Of a stretch of 13,307 nt of DNA, positions 1-5,892 are shown in pieces (positions within the stretch are counted from its first letter, which is position 1; the number at the start of each line of letters is the position of its first letter). The DNA is from F1-20-MAGs016 sp046086245. GTDB lineage: Bacteria > Planctomycetota > Planctomycetia > Pirellulales > UBA1268. The notes beneath the pieces were generated by a model. That model worked only from the letters and a program-made list of their open reading frames with translations, was not told the origin of the DNA and searched no databases. The translations under genes were made by a program, and so were the position numbers. Where the stretch lies: contig JBJSXB010000317.1 in the NCBI GenBank assembly GCA_046086245.1, positions 1-13,307 on the forward strand. Reading direction: 5' to 3'.

Positions 1-256
1 CGACGCGGCGCGGTGCGGGTGTCCATCGGCTGCGGTTCCAGCGGGGGGAGAAGCGCGGGGTCTCGGCGCCGGTCGGAGCAGCGGCGTCGGGAGTCGTCCC
101 GGCGGTACCGCCCGGCCCGGCCTCATGCCAAGGCTACGTCGCTCCGCGAAGCGGTTCAAAAACATGGCCGGCGGTCGCACGGCCGTCCGGCTGCGAGCCG
201 CACGACCCGCACGAACGGAACGACCCGCCTCGGCAGGCGGCCCGAAGGCCCGGTCT
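1..256. other. Left-edge stretch without a convincing gene
   Basis: No reading frame here looks coding. An open frame on the minus strand starts at ATG 165-163 (again at 126) and runs off the left edge, beginning MFLNRFAERRSLG. It is then dominated by Pro, Arg and Ala, has no Shine-Dalgarno in front, and about 30 percent of its third positions are A or T, unlike the real genes of the window. It is therefore probably not a gene, although a partial N-terminus cannot be excluded. The stretch also holds a small hairpin just beyond the stop of the neighbouring leftward gene. Confidence 0.4.
225..240 (-). terminator. Short GC hairpin just downstream of the PQQ membrane gene
   Basis: CCGCCT and AGGCGG form a perfect 6-bp stem around a 4-base loop, 17 bases beyond the stop codon of the leftward gene ending at 257. 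No T tract follows in the direction of transcription (the next bases are GTCGTTCC), so it is not a canonical intrinsic terminator. It may be a weak 3' processing or transcript-stabilising structure, or chance in GC-rich DNA. Confidence 0.25.
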
Positions 257-2107
257 TCAGCGCGGCGAGTCGGCGGCGGCGGCCGTCGCGGCGGCGGGAG
301 CGGCCAGCGGCAGGCGGTAGCAGGCCGCCTCGACGGAGTTGCGGACCAGCAGTCGATCGCCGGCGAGCGTGAGCGTGTTCCAGGTCTTGTCGGAGAGGGC
401 GTCGATCCGGCCGCGTTCCACCGGACCGTCCGGTGTCGGTTCGACGAGCACGACCGGACCGGCCTCGGTCTGCACCAGCAGCCGATTTCCGGCCAACAGG
501 ACCTGCCCGTGGCCGTAGCGTCCCTTCTTCCAGCGGCGCTTGCCCGTCTCCAGGTCGAGACAGGCGAGGATGCCGTCGTCGAGCCCGTAGACGCAGTCAC
601 CCAGCCGCACCGGGGTGGCGAACTTGCTCTTCAAGTCGCGCGATCGCCACCGCTCCTCCACGCGCCATGCCCCGCCGGCATCCCGCGTGACATCCACCAG
701 CACGGTGCCCGTGCCATACCCGGTGGAAAGCAGCAGCCGCGTGTCGTCGATCACCAGTGGCTGCGCGCAATTGGTCGACTGATCGTTGGTCCAGGGAACA
801 CTCCAGCGCACCGCGCCGTCGGCGGGATCGTGGGCCGCCAGTCCCGCGCCGTTGAAGACGAGGATGCAGGGAATCCCCGCGACCGGCACGAGCACGGGCG
901 AGGCGTAGCTCGCGCGATCCACGCCCGCACGGAAGACCTCGGCGCCGGTGGCGGCATCGTAGGCCGCCAACGAACGCCCGTCGCGACCACTGGGGCAGAC
1001 GTACACCCGCCCATCCGCCACCAGCGGCGATCCGGCGATGCCGTGCGACAGCAGCTCGCCGTGGCTCACCGGTTCGGCGTCGGGCGTGGTCGTGCCGGCC
1101 GGAGGCGGGGGCGGGGCGACGGCGCCGGGCACGGCATCGACCGCCCACACGACCGTGCCGTCGGCGGCGAGGCAGGTGAGCCGCCCGGTGGCACCGATCG
1201 CGTAGATGCGGCCGTCGGCGATCGTGGGTGTGGCGCGTGGTCCGGGTCCGCCGTAACTGGAATCGAAACGGCAGGGTTCGGTGTGGATCCAAGTTTCCAC
1301 ACCCGTGTCGAGGTCGTAGCAGACGGTCGCCTCACGGTCGCCGCGCTGCTCCTGCGTGAAGGCCGCGCCGCCGACCACCGCGAACCCACCCCACCCGGCA
1401 CCGACCGCGCGGCGCCATACTTCACGCGGCAGCCGCGCCTGCCAATCGGCGTCGAGCGACGGACCGGCGAGCCGTCCGTCGCGGGTCGGACCGAGATACC
1501 CGGGAAAGTCGCCGGGGCCGACGTCGAGCGAAGGCGCGGGGCGCGTTCCGGCGGCGGCGACGGTGGCGGGCAGCGCCGCCGGCAGCGGATCACGGCGCCA
1601 GGAAAACACCACCTGCGCATCCCCCGAGAGACCGTCGATACGGATCAACCCGAGGAACGTGGCCAGCAGCCCGCCAGTGGCCCCGAGGATGCCGACGCGC
1701 CGCCACCAATCCAGTGGCCACAGCGGCAGCAACAGCGCCCACACGACGACGACGCTTCCCGCCACGTAGAGCACGGCGGCGGGGAGCCGCGCCGGGGTGG
1801 CGGCCGCGCTGACCGCCACGACGACCACGCTGGCGATGACGAACGCCGCGATCGCCACCAGCCCGATCATGCCGCGCCAGCCGCGCAGCCTCGGCAACAG
1901 GGCGACGGCGAGGCCCGCCGCCGCCAGCAGTCCGCCGACGAGAAGCACTTGAAGGAACGCCGCGCGATCGGGCCGGCCGAGGATCAGCCCGGTGATCAGC
2001 GTCACCCCCCATGGATAGGCGAGGAATCCCGCGAGGCCGACGACGGCCGCGGCCAGCAGCCATTCCCACCCGCGGGGGTGCGCTGCGCTGCGTTGGACGG
2101 CGGTCAT
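257..2107 (-). CDS. Membrane-anchored PQQ-like beta-propeller protein
   Basis: Predicted integral membrane protein of 616 aa with a large extracytoplasmic domain. Hydrophobic segments lie at about residues 16-44, 51-71, 77-101, 109-130 and 137-154, followed by a propeller from about 200 to the C-terminus. The propeller opens with FPGYLGPTRDG (201-211), the planctomycete form of the WPQFRGP motif, and contains repeated blade signatures such as YDLDTGVETW, IADGRIYAIGATGRLTCL and YDAATGAEVF. Family knowledge: such PQQ-like repeats resemble quinoprotein dehydrogenases and BamB, but most planctomycete members lack a demonstrated cofactor or enzyme activity. The start at 2107 is chosen because GGGAG lies 7 bases upstream; the frame stays open to 2266 without a ribosome site and without membrane-protein-like sequence. 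A promoter-like GGCTACCCT lies 41-49 bases upstream. The gene is monocistronic as far as can be seen and divergent from the HEAT/VWA gene. The fold is fairly sure; the function is unknown. Confidence 0.88.
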   Translation of the reverse strand: MTAVQRSAAHPRGWEWLLAAAVVGLAGFLAYPWGVTLITGLILGRPDRAAFLQVLLVGGLLAAAGLAVALLPRLRGWRGMIGLVAIAAFVIASVVVVAVSAAATPARLPAAVLYVAGSVVVVWALLLPLWPLDWWRRVGILGATGGLLATFLGLIRIDGLSGDAQVVFSWRRDPLPAALPATVAAAGTRPAPSLDVGPGDFPGYLGPTRDGRLAGPSLDADWQARLPREVWRRAVGAGWGGFAVVGGAAFTQEQRGDREATVCYDLDTGVETWIHTEPCRFDSSYGGPGPRATPTIADGRIYAIGATGRLTCLAADGTVVWAVDAVPGAVAPPPPPAGTTTPDAEPVSHGELLSHGIAGSPLVADGRVYVCPSGRDGRSLAAYDAATGAEVFRAGVDRASYASPVLVPVAGIPCILVFNGAGLAAHDPADGAVRWSVPWTNDQSTNCAQPLVIDDTRLLLSTGYGTGTVLVDVTRDAGGAWRVEERWRSRDLKSKFATPVRLGDCVYGLDDGILACLDLETGKRRWKKGRYGHGQVLLAGNRLLVQTEAGPVVLVEPTPDGPVERGRIDALSDKTWNTLTLAGDRLLVRNSVEAACYRLPLAAPAAATAAAADSPR

Positions 2108-2114
2108 GGGCGAG

Positions 2115-2119
2115 CTCCC
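2115..2119 (-). promoter_or_regulatory. Shine-Dalgarno GGGAG that fixes the start at 2107
   Basis: GGGAG sits 7 bases before the ATG at 2107. No comparable site precedes the upstream in-frame ATG codons at 2266 and 2224, so the shorter protein is preferred. Confidence 0.6.
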
Positions 2120-2147
2120 GGGGGTAGCGACGGCGTCGATAGCGACT

Positions 2148-2177
2148 AGGGTAGCCGCTGCCGTGCCCCCCTGCCAT
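2148..2177 (-). promoter_or_regulatory. Candidate promoter of the PQQ membrane gene
   Basis: On the minus strand, TACCCT (2153-2148) within GGCTACCCT can act as a -10 box of the TAnnnT type. ATGGCA (2177-2172, 4 of 6 matches to TTGACA) lies 18 bases upstream. Transcription would start near 2141 and leave a leader of about 34 bases to the ATG at 2107. The same GGCTAC(A/C)CT string precedes the amidohydrolase gene. This is pattern matching only. Confidence 0.35.
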
Positions 2178-2319
2178 CGCCGCCGAAGCCTGCCGGCGCG
2201 GTAGAACGCCGTCGCGGGGATCATTGCGGCAGCTCGGCACGTTCGCAGCCTGTGGCCAAACTCCATCCATGGCCTTTATCCACTCGAACGCTGCGCTTTT
2301 CACGCGACCTTCGTTCCCG

Positions 2320-2361
2320 GCACCTCATCCGTGAGGTGCGGCGGGCTGTTGGTCCACAGCC
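2320..2361 (+). repeat. Two tandem hairpins in the divergent region
   Basis: The first hairpin pairs GCACCTCA (2320-2327) with TGAGGTGC (2332-2339) around a TCCG loop, a perfect 8-bp stem. Four bases later GGCTGT (2344-2349) pairs with ACAGCC (2356-2361) around a 6-base loop. Neither is followed by a T tract. They lie 150-190 bases upstream of the HEAT/VWA start, so they could be structured leader RNA, a protein-binding inverted repeat, or part of a small unannotated RNA. Confidence 0.4.
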
Positions 2362-2500
2362 TGTGAGGATCGGCGAATGGTGACGGTGGGGCAGGGTCCG
2401 ACGGCGGCGGCTGCGGGGTGCATGGCGCGGCTGCCGATGTCGAACCCTGGGGTTTGGCCGATCGCCGCGGCCGCGCTGGCGGTGTTTCCATACGCTCCCC

Positions 2501-2506
2501 GAGGTG
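2501..2506 (+). promoter_or_regulatory. Shine-Dalgarno GAGGTG that fixes the start at 2512
   Basis: GAGGTG lies 5 bases before the ATG at 2512. The in-frame ATGs at 2377, 2422 and 2437 lack such a site, and the ATG at 2584 has no purine-rich sequence in front. Confidence 0.65.
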
Positions 2507-2511
2507 TCGCC

Positions 2512-3924
2512 ATGACTCTCACGCCCCGCGTTCGATGGCGCGAACCACGGCCGTCCGGCCTCCCGGCTCCGGTGCGGCTGACGATGGCGTGGATCCTGCT
2601 CGGCGGATGCGTCGCGGGGGCCGCCCCGATCAAAGACCGATCGGGCACCGACGCCTCCCCGGCCTTCAAGGCGCTCAAGAAGGAGGCCCAGGCCGCGGCA
2701 CGGACCGGATCGGCGCACCTCCGCGAGCGACTCCTCGCGCGCCTGGCCGCCTACGACACCGCCGAGGCGATCGACCTGGTGATCCGCGTAGGTTTGTCGA
2801 CCAGGGAAGCGGCGGTGCGCACGGCGGCCCGTGAGGCCCTGGCCACGCACCGCGACGACGAGGCCTTCGCCACCCGGCTGGTGGACGCGCTGGTGCGCGA
2901 ACTACGGACGAACGACGTCGAGGCCGCCGCCGATCTCGCCGCGGTGCTCCTCGCCGCGCCGCCGGGCCTCGCTCCGGGCCCGCTCGAGACCTGGCTCGAC
3001 GGCGAGTCGGCGGGCGCCGCCGGCGGCCCGCGGCTCTGCTGGGCGGTGGCCACCGCGGCGGCCGCGCGCGGCGGCGTCGAGGACGTGGCGGTGCTCGAGG
3101 GACTCGCGCGGGTGGAGTTGTTCGCCACCGATTTTCCCTTCCGCCGCGGCGTGGTCCGCGCGCTGATCGCGATCCATCGTGTCGAGGCGGTGGCGGCGCT
3201 CGTGGAAATCCTCCGCAGTCTGCGTGGGGAGGCCCGCGCCGACGTGGTCGCCTATCTCGCACACGTCAGCGGCGTCAACCTCGGCACCGATGCCAAGGCG
3301 TGGCGCACGTGGCTCGACGACCACCGCGACGGCATCGTCATGCCCGAGGCCCGGCCCGACTATCCGCCTCCGACGTCGCCGCTGGTCGCCGCCGACGCCC
3401 ATGCCGATCCGGCCTACTACGGCATCCCGCTCTACGCCGACCGGGTCGTGTTCCTCATCGACACCTCCGGCAGCATGGAGGAAAACGGCCGCCTCGACAC
3501 CGCCAAGCGCGAGTTGGAATCGGCGCTCCACACGCTCCGCGAGGACGCCGCGTTCACGATCGTGGCCTACGCCGACGGCGCCGTCGCCTGGGAGAACCGG
3601 CTCCTGACCGCCGACGACGAGACGAAACGGCGTGCGGCGGACTTCGTGCGCGGCTTGCGCCCGCGCGGCCAAACGGCCACCGGCGACGCGCTGGCGCTCG
3701 CCTTTTCGTTCGACACCGAGGCGGTGTACCTCCTCTCCGACGGGCGACCGACGACCGGCCGGGTGTCCGACCCGGCGCAGATCGTGCGGATGGTGGCGGA
3801 AGCCAACAAGAGCCGGCGGGTCTCGCTCCACACGATCGGCATCGCACCCGATCCCGGCCTCGCCGAGTTTCTCGCCCTGCTTGCACGGGCGAACTTCGGG
3901 CAGTTCCGCCGCGTCGACGACTGA
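2512..3924 (+). CDS. Exported HEAT-repeat / von Willebrand A domain protein
   Basis: 470 aa. A hydrophobic stretch at residues 24-38 carries a lipobox-like LGGC with Cys33, so the protein is probably exported and perhaps lipid-anchored; the 24-residue basic leader is long for a lipoprotein. Residues about 50-265 are paired amphipathic helices of HEAT type, ending in a NLGTDAKAWRTWLDDH block common in planctomycete HEAT proteins. Residues about 311-470 form a VWA domain with a complete metal-ion-dependent adhesion site: D317-T-S319-G-S321-M, a Thr in QTATGD (T388 or T390), and D410 in LLSDGRP. Family knowledge: VWA domains bind protein partners through a divalent metal, and HEAT repeats are also protein-binding, so this is likely a scaffold or adhesion protein of the periplasm or cell surface rather than an enzyme. 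The start is set by the ribosome site at 2501-2506. The amidohydrolase gene follows 61 bases later on the same strand. The partner is unknown. Confidence 0.88.
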   Translation: MTLTPRVRWREPRPSGLPAPVRLTMAWILLGGCVAGAAPIKDRSGTDASPAFKALKKEAQAAARTGSAHLRERLLARLAAYDTAEAIDLVIRVGLSTREAAVRTAAREALATHRDDEAFATRLVDALVRELRTNDVEAAADLAAVLLAAPPGLAPGPLETWLDGESAGAAGGPRLCWAVATAAAARGGVEDVAVLEGLARVELFATDFPFRRGVVRALIAIHRVEAVAALVEILRSLRGEARADVVAYLAHVSGVNLGTDAKAWRTWLDDHRDGIVMPEARPDYPPPTSPLVAADAHADPAYYGIPLYADRVVFLIDTSGSMEENGRLDTAKRELESALHTLREDAAFTIVAYADGAVAWENRLLTADDETKRRAADFVRGLRPRGQTATGDALALAFSFDTEAVYLLSDGRPTTGRVSDPAQIVRMVAEANKSRRVSLHTIGIAPDPGLAEFLALLARANFGQFRRVDD

Positions 3925-3949
3925 CGCGTGCGATCCCGGCGGCTACACT
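3921..3949 (+). promoter_or_regulatory. Candidate promoter of the amidohydrolase, with its -35 box on the preceding stop codon
   Basis: CTGACG (3921-3926, 4 of 6 matches to TTGACA) contains the TGA stop of the HEAT/VWA gene (3922-3924). After exactly 17 bases comes TACACT (3944-3949), a TAnnnT -10 box preceded by GGC. Transcription would begin near 3956 and leave a leader of about 30 bases. A GGCGGC/GCCGCC hairpin (3938-3956) spans the -10 box and could be regulatory or chance. Confidence 0.42.
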
Positions 3950-3985
3950 CGCCGCCATCGCCGCGCGTTCCATCCGGAGGCAGCC

Positions 3986-5293
3986 ATGCGTCGTCTCGCT
4001 TCCCTGGTGTCGTCGCTGTGTCTCGCGGCCGCAGTCGCCGTCGCCGACGAGCCGTCGGCCGTCGACATGTGGCTCGATGCCCATCTCGGCGGGCTCCTCG
4101 ACGCCTACGTCCACCTCCACCGCCATCCCGAACTCAGCCTCGAGGAGCGCGAGACCGCCGCCTTCCTCGCCGCCCGTCTGCGTGCGGCGGGGTTCACGGT
4201 CACCGAAGGGGTCGGGGGCCATGGCATCGTCGCCGTGCTCGACAACGGCACCGGACCGACGGTGCTGCTCCGCGCCGATCTCGACGCGCTGCCGGTCACC
4301 GAGCGCACGGGCCTCCCCCACGCCTCGACGAAGACGGCCACGGCCGCCGATGGCACCACCGTCGGGGTGATGCACGCCTGCGGGCACGACGTGCACATGA
4401 CCAACCTCCTCGGCACCGGATCGTTTCTCGCCGCGCACCGGGGGCTGTGGCGCGGACGCCTCCTGTTGATCGGCCAGCCGGCGGAGGAACGGGGCGAGGG
4501 GGCGCGGGCGATGCTCGACGCCGGGCTGTTCGAGCGGTTCGGCAAGCCCGATTACGCGCTGGCGATCCACGTCTCGCCGCGGTTCGCCAGCGGCGACGTG
4601 GCGATCCTCGCCGGGCCGACGATGGCCAACGTCGACAGCGTCGACGTCGAGATCGTCGGTCGCGGCGGCCACGGCGCGGTGCCGCACCTGGCGATCGATC
4701 CGATCGTCATCGCCGCGCGCCTGATCCTCGATCTGCAGACGATCGTGTCGCGTGAGACCGATCCGACGACGCCCGCCGTCGTCACCGTGGGGGCGATCCA
4801 CGGCGGGACGAAGCACAACATCATTCCCGATCGCTGCACGCTCCAACTCACGGTGCGCAGTTTCTCCGACACGGTGCGCGAGCGCACCCTGGAGGCGATC
4901 ACGCGCAAAGCCCGCGCCGCGGCCGCCGCCGCCGGCGCGGCGGAGCCGGTGGTGCGGGTGTCGGAGGGCACACCGGCCCTCGTCAACGACGGCCCGCTCG
5001 TCGAGCGGGTGCGCGCGTCGCTGGTGGCGGCACTGGGCGAGCAGCGCGTGCACGCGACCGTCCCGGCGATGATCGGCGAGGATTTCAGCCGCTTCGGCCG
5101 CGCCGGCGTGCCCGCGGTGCTGTTCGAGGTAGGGGTGGTGGAGCCGCGGCGGCTGGCGTTCATCGAGGCCGAGGGGGGGGAGCGCCCCGCGCTCCACACC
5201 GCCACCTTCGCCCCCGACGTGCCCCGCGCGTTGCCGGCCGGCATCAAGGGGCTCGCCCGGGCGGCGATCGACCTGATGCCGGCCGCACCCTGA
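3986..5293 (+). CDS. Exported M20D-type metallo-amidohydrolase
   Basis: 435 aa. The N-terminus (MRRLASLVSSLCLAAAVAVADEP) is a Sec signal peptide with a likely cut after AVA. The rest matches the M20 family, subfamily D (hippurate hydrolase, N-acyl-amino-acid and IAA-amino-acid hydrolases), which cleave N-acyl amide bonds with a dinuclear metal centre. Visible ligand motifs are HACGHDVH (C132, H134), PAEE (E167 likely the catalytic base, E168 a ligand), IHVSP (H195) and ALHTATFAPD (H404). ADLDALP and GEDF (364-367) are also typical. RGGHGAVPH belongs to the inserted dimerisation domain. All expected catalytic positions are present, so it is probably active; the substrate is not deducible. The start has GGAGG at 3976-3980, 5 bases upstream. 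The gene may be transcribed with the HEAT/VWA gene or from its own promoter, and it meets the MarC gene tail to tail. Bacterial M20D enzymes are often cytoplasmic, so export is notable. Confidence 0.92.
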   Translation: MRRLASLVSSLCLAAAVAVADEPSAVDMWLDAHLGGLLDAYVHLHRHPELSLEERETAAFLAARLRAAGFTVTEGVGGHGIVAVLDNGTGPTVLLRADLDALPVTERTGLPHASTKTATAADGTTVGVMHACGHDVHMTNLLGTGSFLAAHRGLWRGRLLLIGQPAEERGEGARAMLDAGLFERFGKPDYALAIHVSPRFASGDVAILAGPTMANVDSVDVEIVGRGGHGAVPHLAIDPIVIAARLILDLQTIVSRETDPTTPAVVTVGAIHGGTKHNIIPDRCTLQLTVRSFSDTVRERTLEAITRKARAAAAAAGAAEPVVRVSEGTPALVNDGPLVERVRASLVAALGEQRVHATVPAMIGEDFSRFGRAGVPAVLFEVGVVEPRRLAFIEAEGGERPALHTATFAPDVPRALPAGIKGLARAAIDLMPAAP

Positions 5294-5298
5294 CCGAT

Positions 5299-5892
5299 TC
5301 ACCCGCGCTCGGCGAGCGCCCGGGTGAGCCCGTCGAGGGCCATCTGGACGGCCGAAGCGACCAGCAGCATGCCCATCAGCCGCTCGATCGCCGTCAGGCC
5401 GCGCGTGCCGAGGAGGCGTGCGAGGCCCGATCCGGACATGAGGATCGTGGCGGAGGCGAGCCAGGCCGCGGTGATCGCCAGGAACCAATCGACATGGCGC
5501 TCGGGTTGGCTGCTGGTCATCAGCAACACCGTGGCCAGCGCCGACGGACCGGCCACGTAGGGAATCGCCAGCGGGACGATGAACGGCTCGCCGTCGTGCT
5601 CCTCGGCCAACGCCCCATGGACCCCGGGAAACACCATCCGCAGGGCGATCAGGAACAGGACGATCCCGCCGGCGAGGGTGAGCGCCGGACCGGAGATGTG
5701 GAGCGTCTCGAGGAGCGGCCGGCCGACGAACAAGAACGCCACCAGCAAGCCGTAGGCGACGAGCAGTTCCCGCGCCATCACGCGCACCCGCCGCGTCGGA
5801 TCGACCGACTTGAGCGCCGCGAGGAACAGCGGCACGTTGCCGAGCGGATCCATCACGAAGAACAGGAGGACGGCGGCGGAGAAGGTGCTCAT
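5299..5892 (-). CDS. MarC-family integral membrane protein
   Basis: 197 aa, the usual size for the MarC (UPF0056) family, with about six hydrophobic segments (roughly residues 4-26, 43-57, 68-86, 105-125, 135-153 and 172-188). Family landmarks are DPLGNVPLF (15-23), the mirrored motif PLAIPYVAGPSALATVLL (107-124) and AIERLMGMLLV near the C-terminus. Family knowledge: these inner-membrane proteins look transporter-like but have no established substrate; the early link to multiple antibiotic resistance in E. coli was not supported later. The start is fixed by GGAGG at 5901-5897, 4 bases ahead. Its ATG overlaps the TGA of the upstream DMFase-like gene as ATGA, implying translational coupling. 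In-frame sequence upstream to 6279 lies inside that gene and is rejected. The stop lies 5 bp from the stop of the convergent amidohydrolase. Confidence 0.93.
   Translation of the reverse strand: MSTFSAAVLLFFVMDPLGNVPLFLAALKSVDPTRRVRVMARELLVAYGLLVAFLFVGRPLLETLHISGPALTLAGGIVLFLIALRMVFPGVHGALAEEHDGEPFIVPLAIPYVAGPSALATVLLMTSSQPERHVDWFLAITAAWLASATILMSGSGLARLLGTRGLTAIERLMGMLLVASAVQMALDGLTRALAERG

Larger units (their letters stand above)
2108..2511. other. Divergent intergenic region (404 bp)
   Basis: Separates the leftward PQQ membrane gene from the rightward HEAT/VWA gene. Short open frames in it are Pro/Ser/Arg-rich, lack ribosome sites and look non-coding. It holds the candidate promoter of the left gene, three loosely DnaA-box-like 9-mers (2251-2259, 2276-2284, 2350-2358) and two tandem hairpins (2320-2361). 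Part of it, about 2255-2315, is less GC-rich than the surroundings. No clear promoter for the rightward gene was found; TACGCT at 2491-2496 is too close to the start codon to serve a conventional leader. Confidence 0.6.

Noticed and set aside
1..165. Partial minus-strand gene running off the left edge
   Set aside because: Only a weak case: no Shine-Dalgarno, a Pro/Arg-rich product and relatively low third-position GC. Sequence to the left would be needed to decide.
125..2149. 674-codon open frame on the plus strand
   Set aside because: It is antisense to the PQQ membrane gene, has a Pro/Arg/Gly/His-rich sequence with no domain, and arises from the extreme third-position GC of the real gene.
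2108..2266. N-terminal extension of the PQQ membrane protein to ATG 2266
   Set aside because: The extension has no ribosome site and would cover the candidate promoter, while 2107 has GGGAG at good spacing just before the first membrane segment.
2300..2678. Small minus-strand frames in and beside the divergent region
   Set aside because: Pro/Ser/Arg-rich, no ribosome sites, partly antisense to the HEAT/VWA gene; no sign of selection for protein.
3554..5488. 644-codon open frame on the minus strand
   Set aside because: It is antisense to the amidohydrolase and the end of the HEAT/VWA gene and crosses gene boundaries; Arg/Gly/His-rich without motifs.
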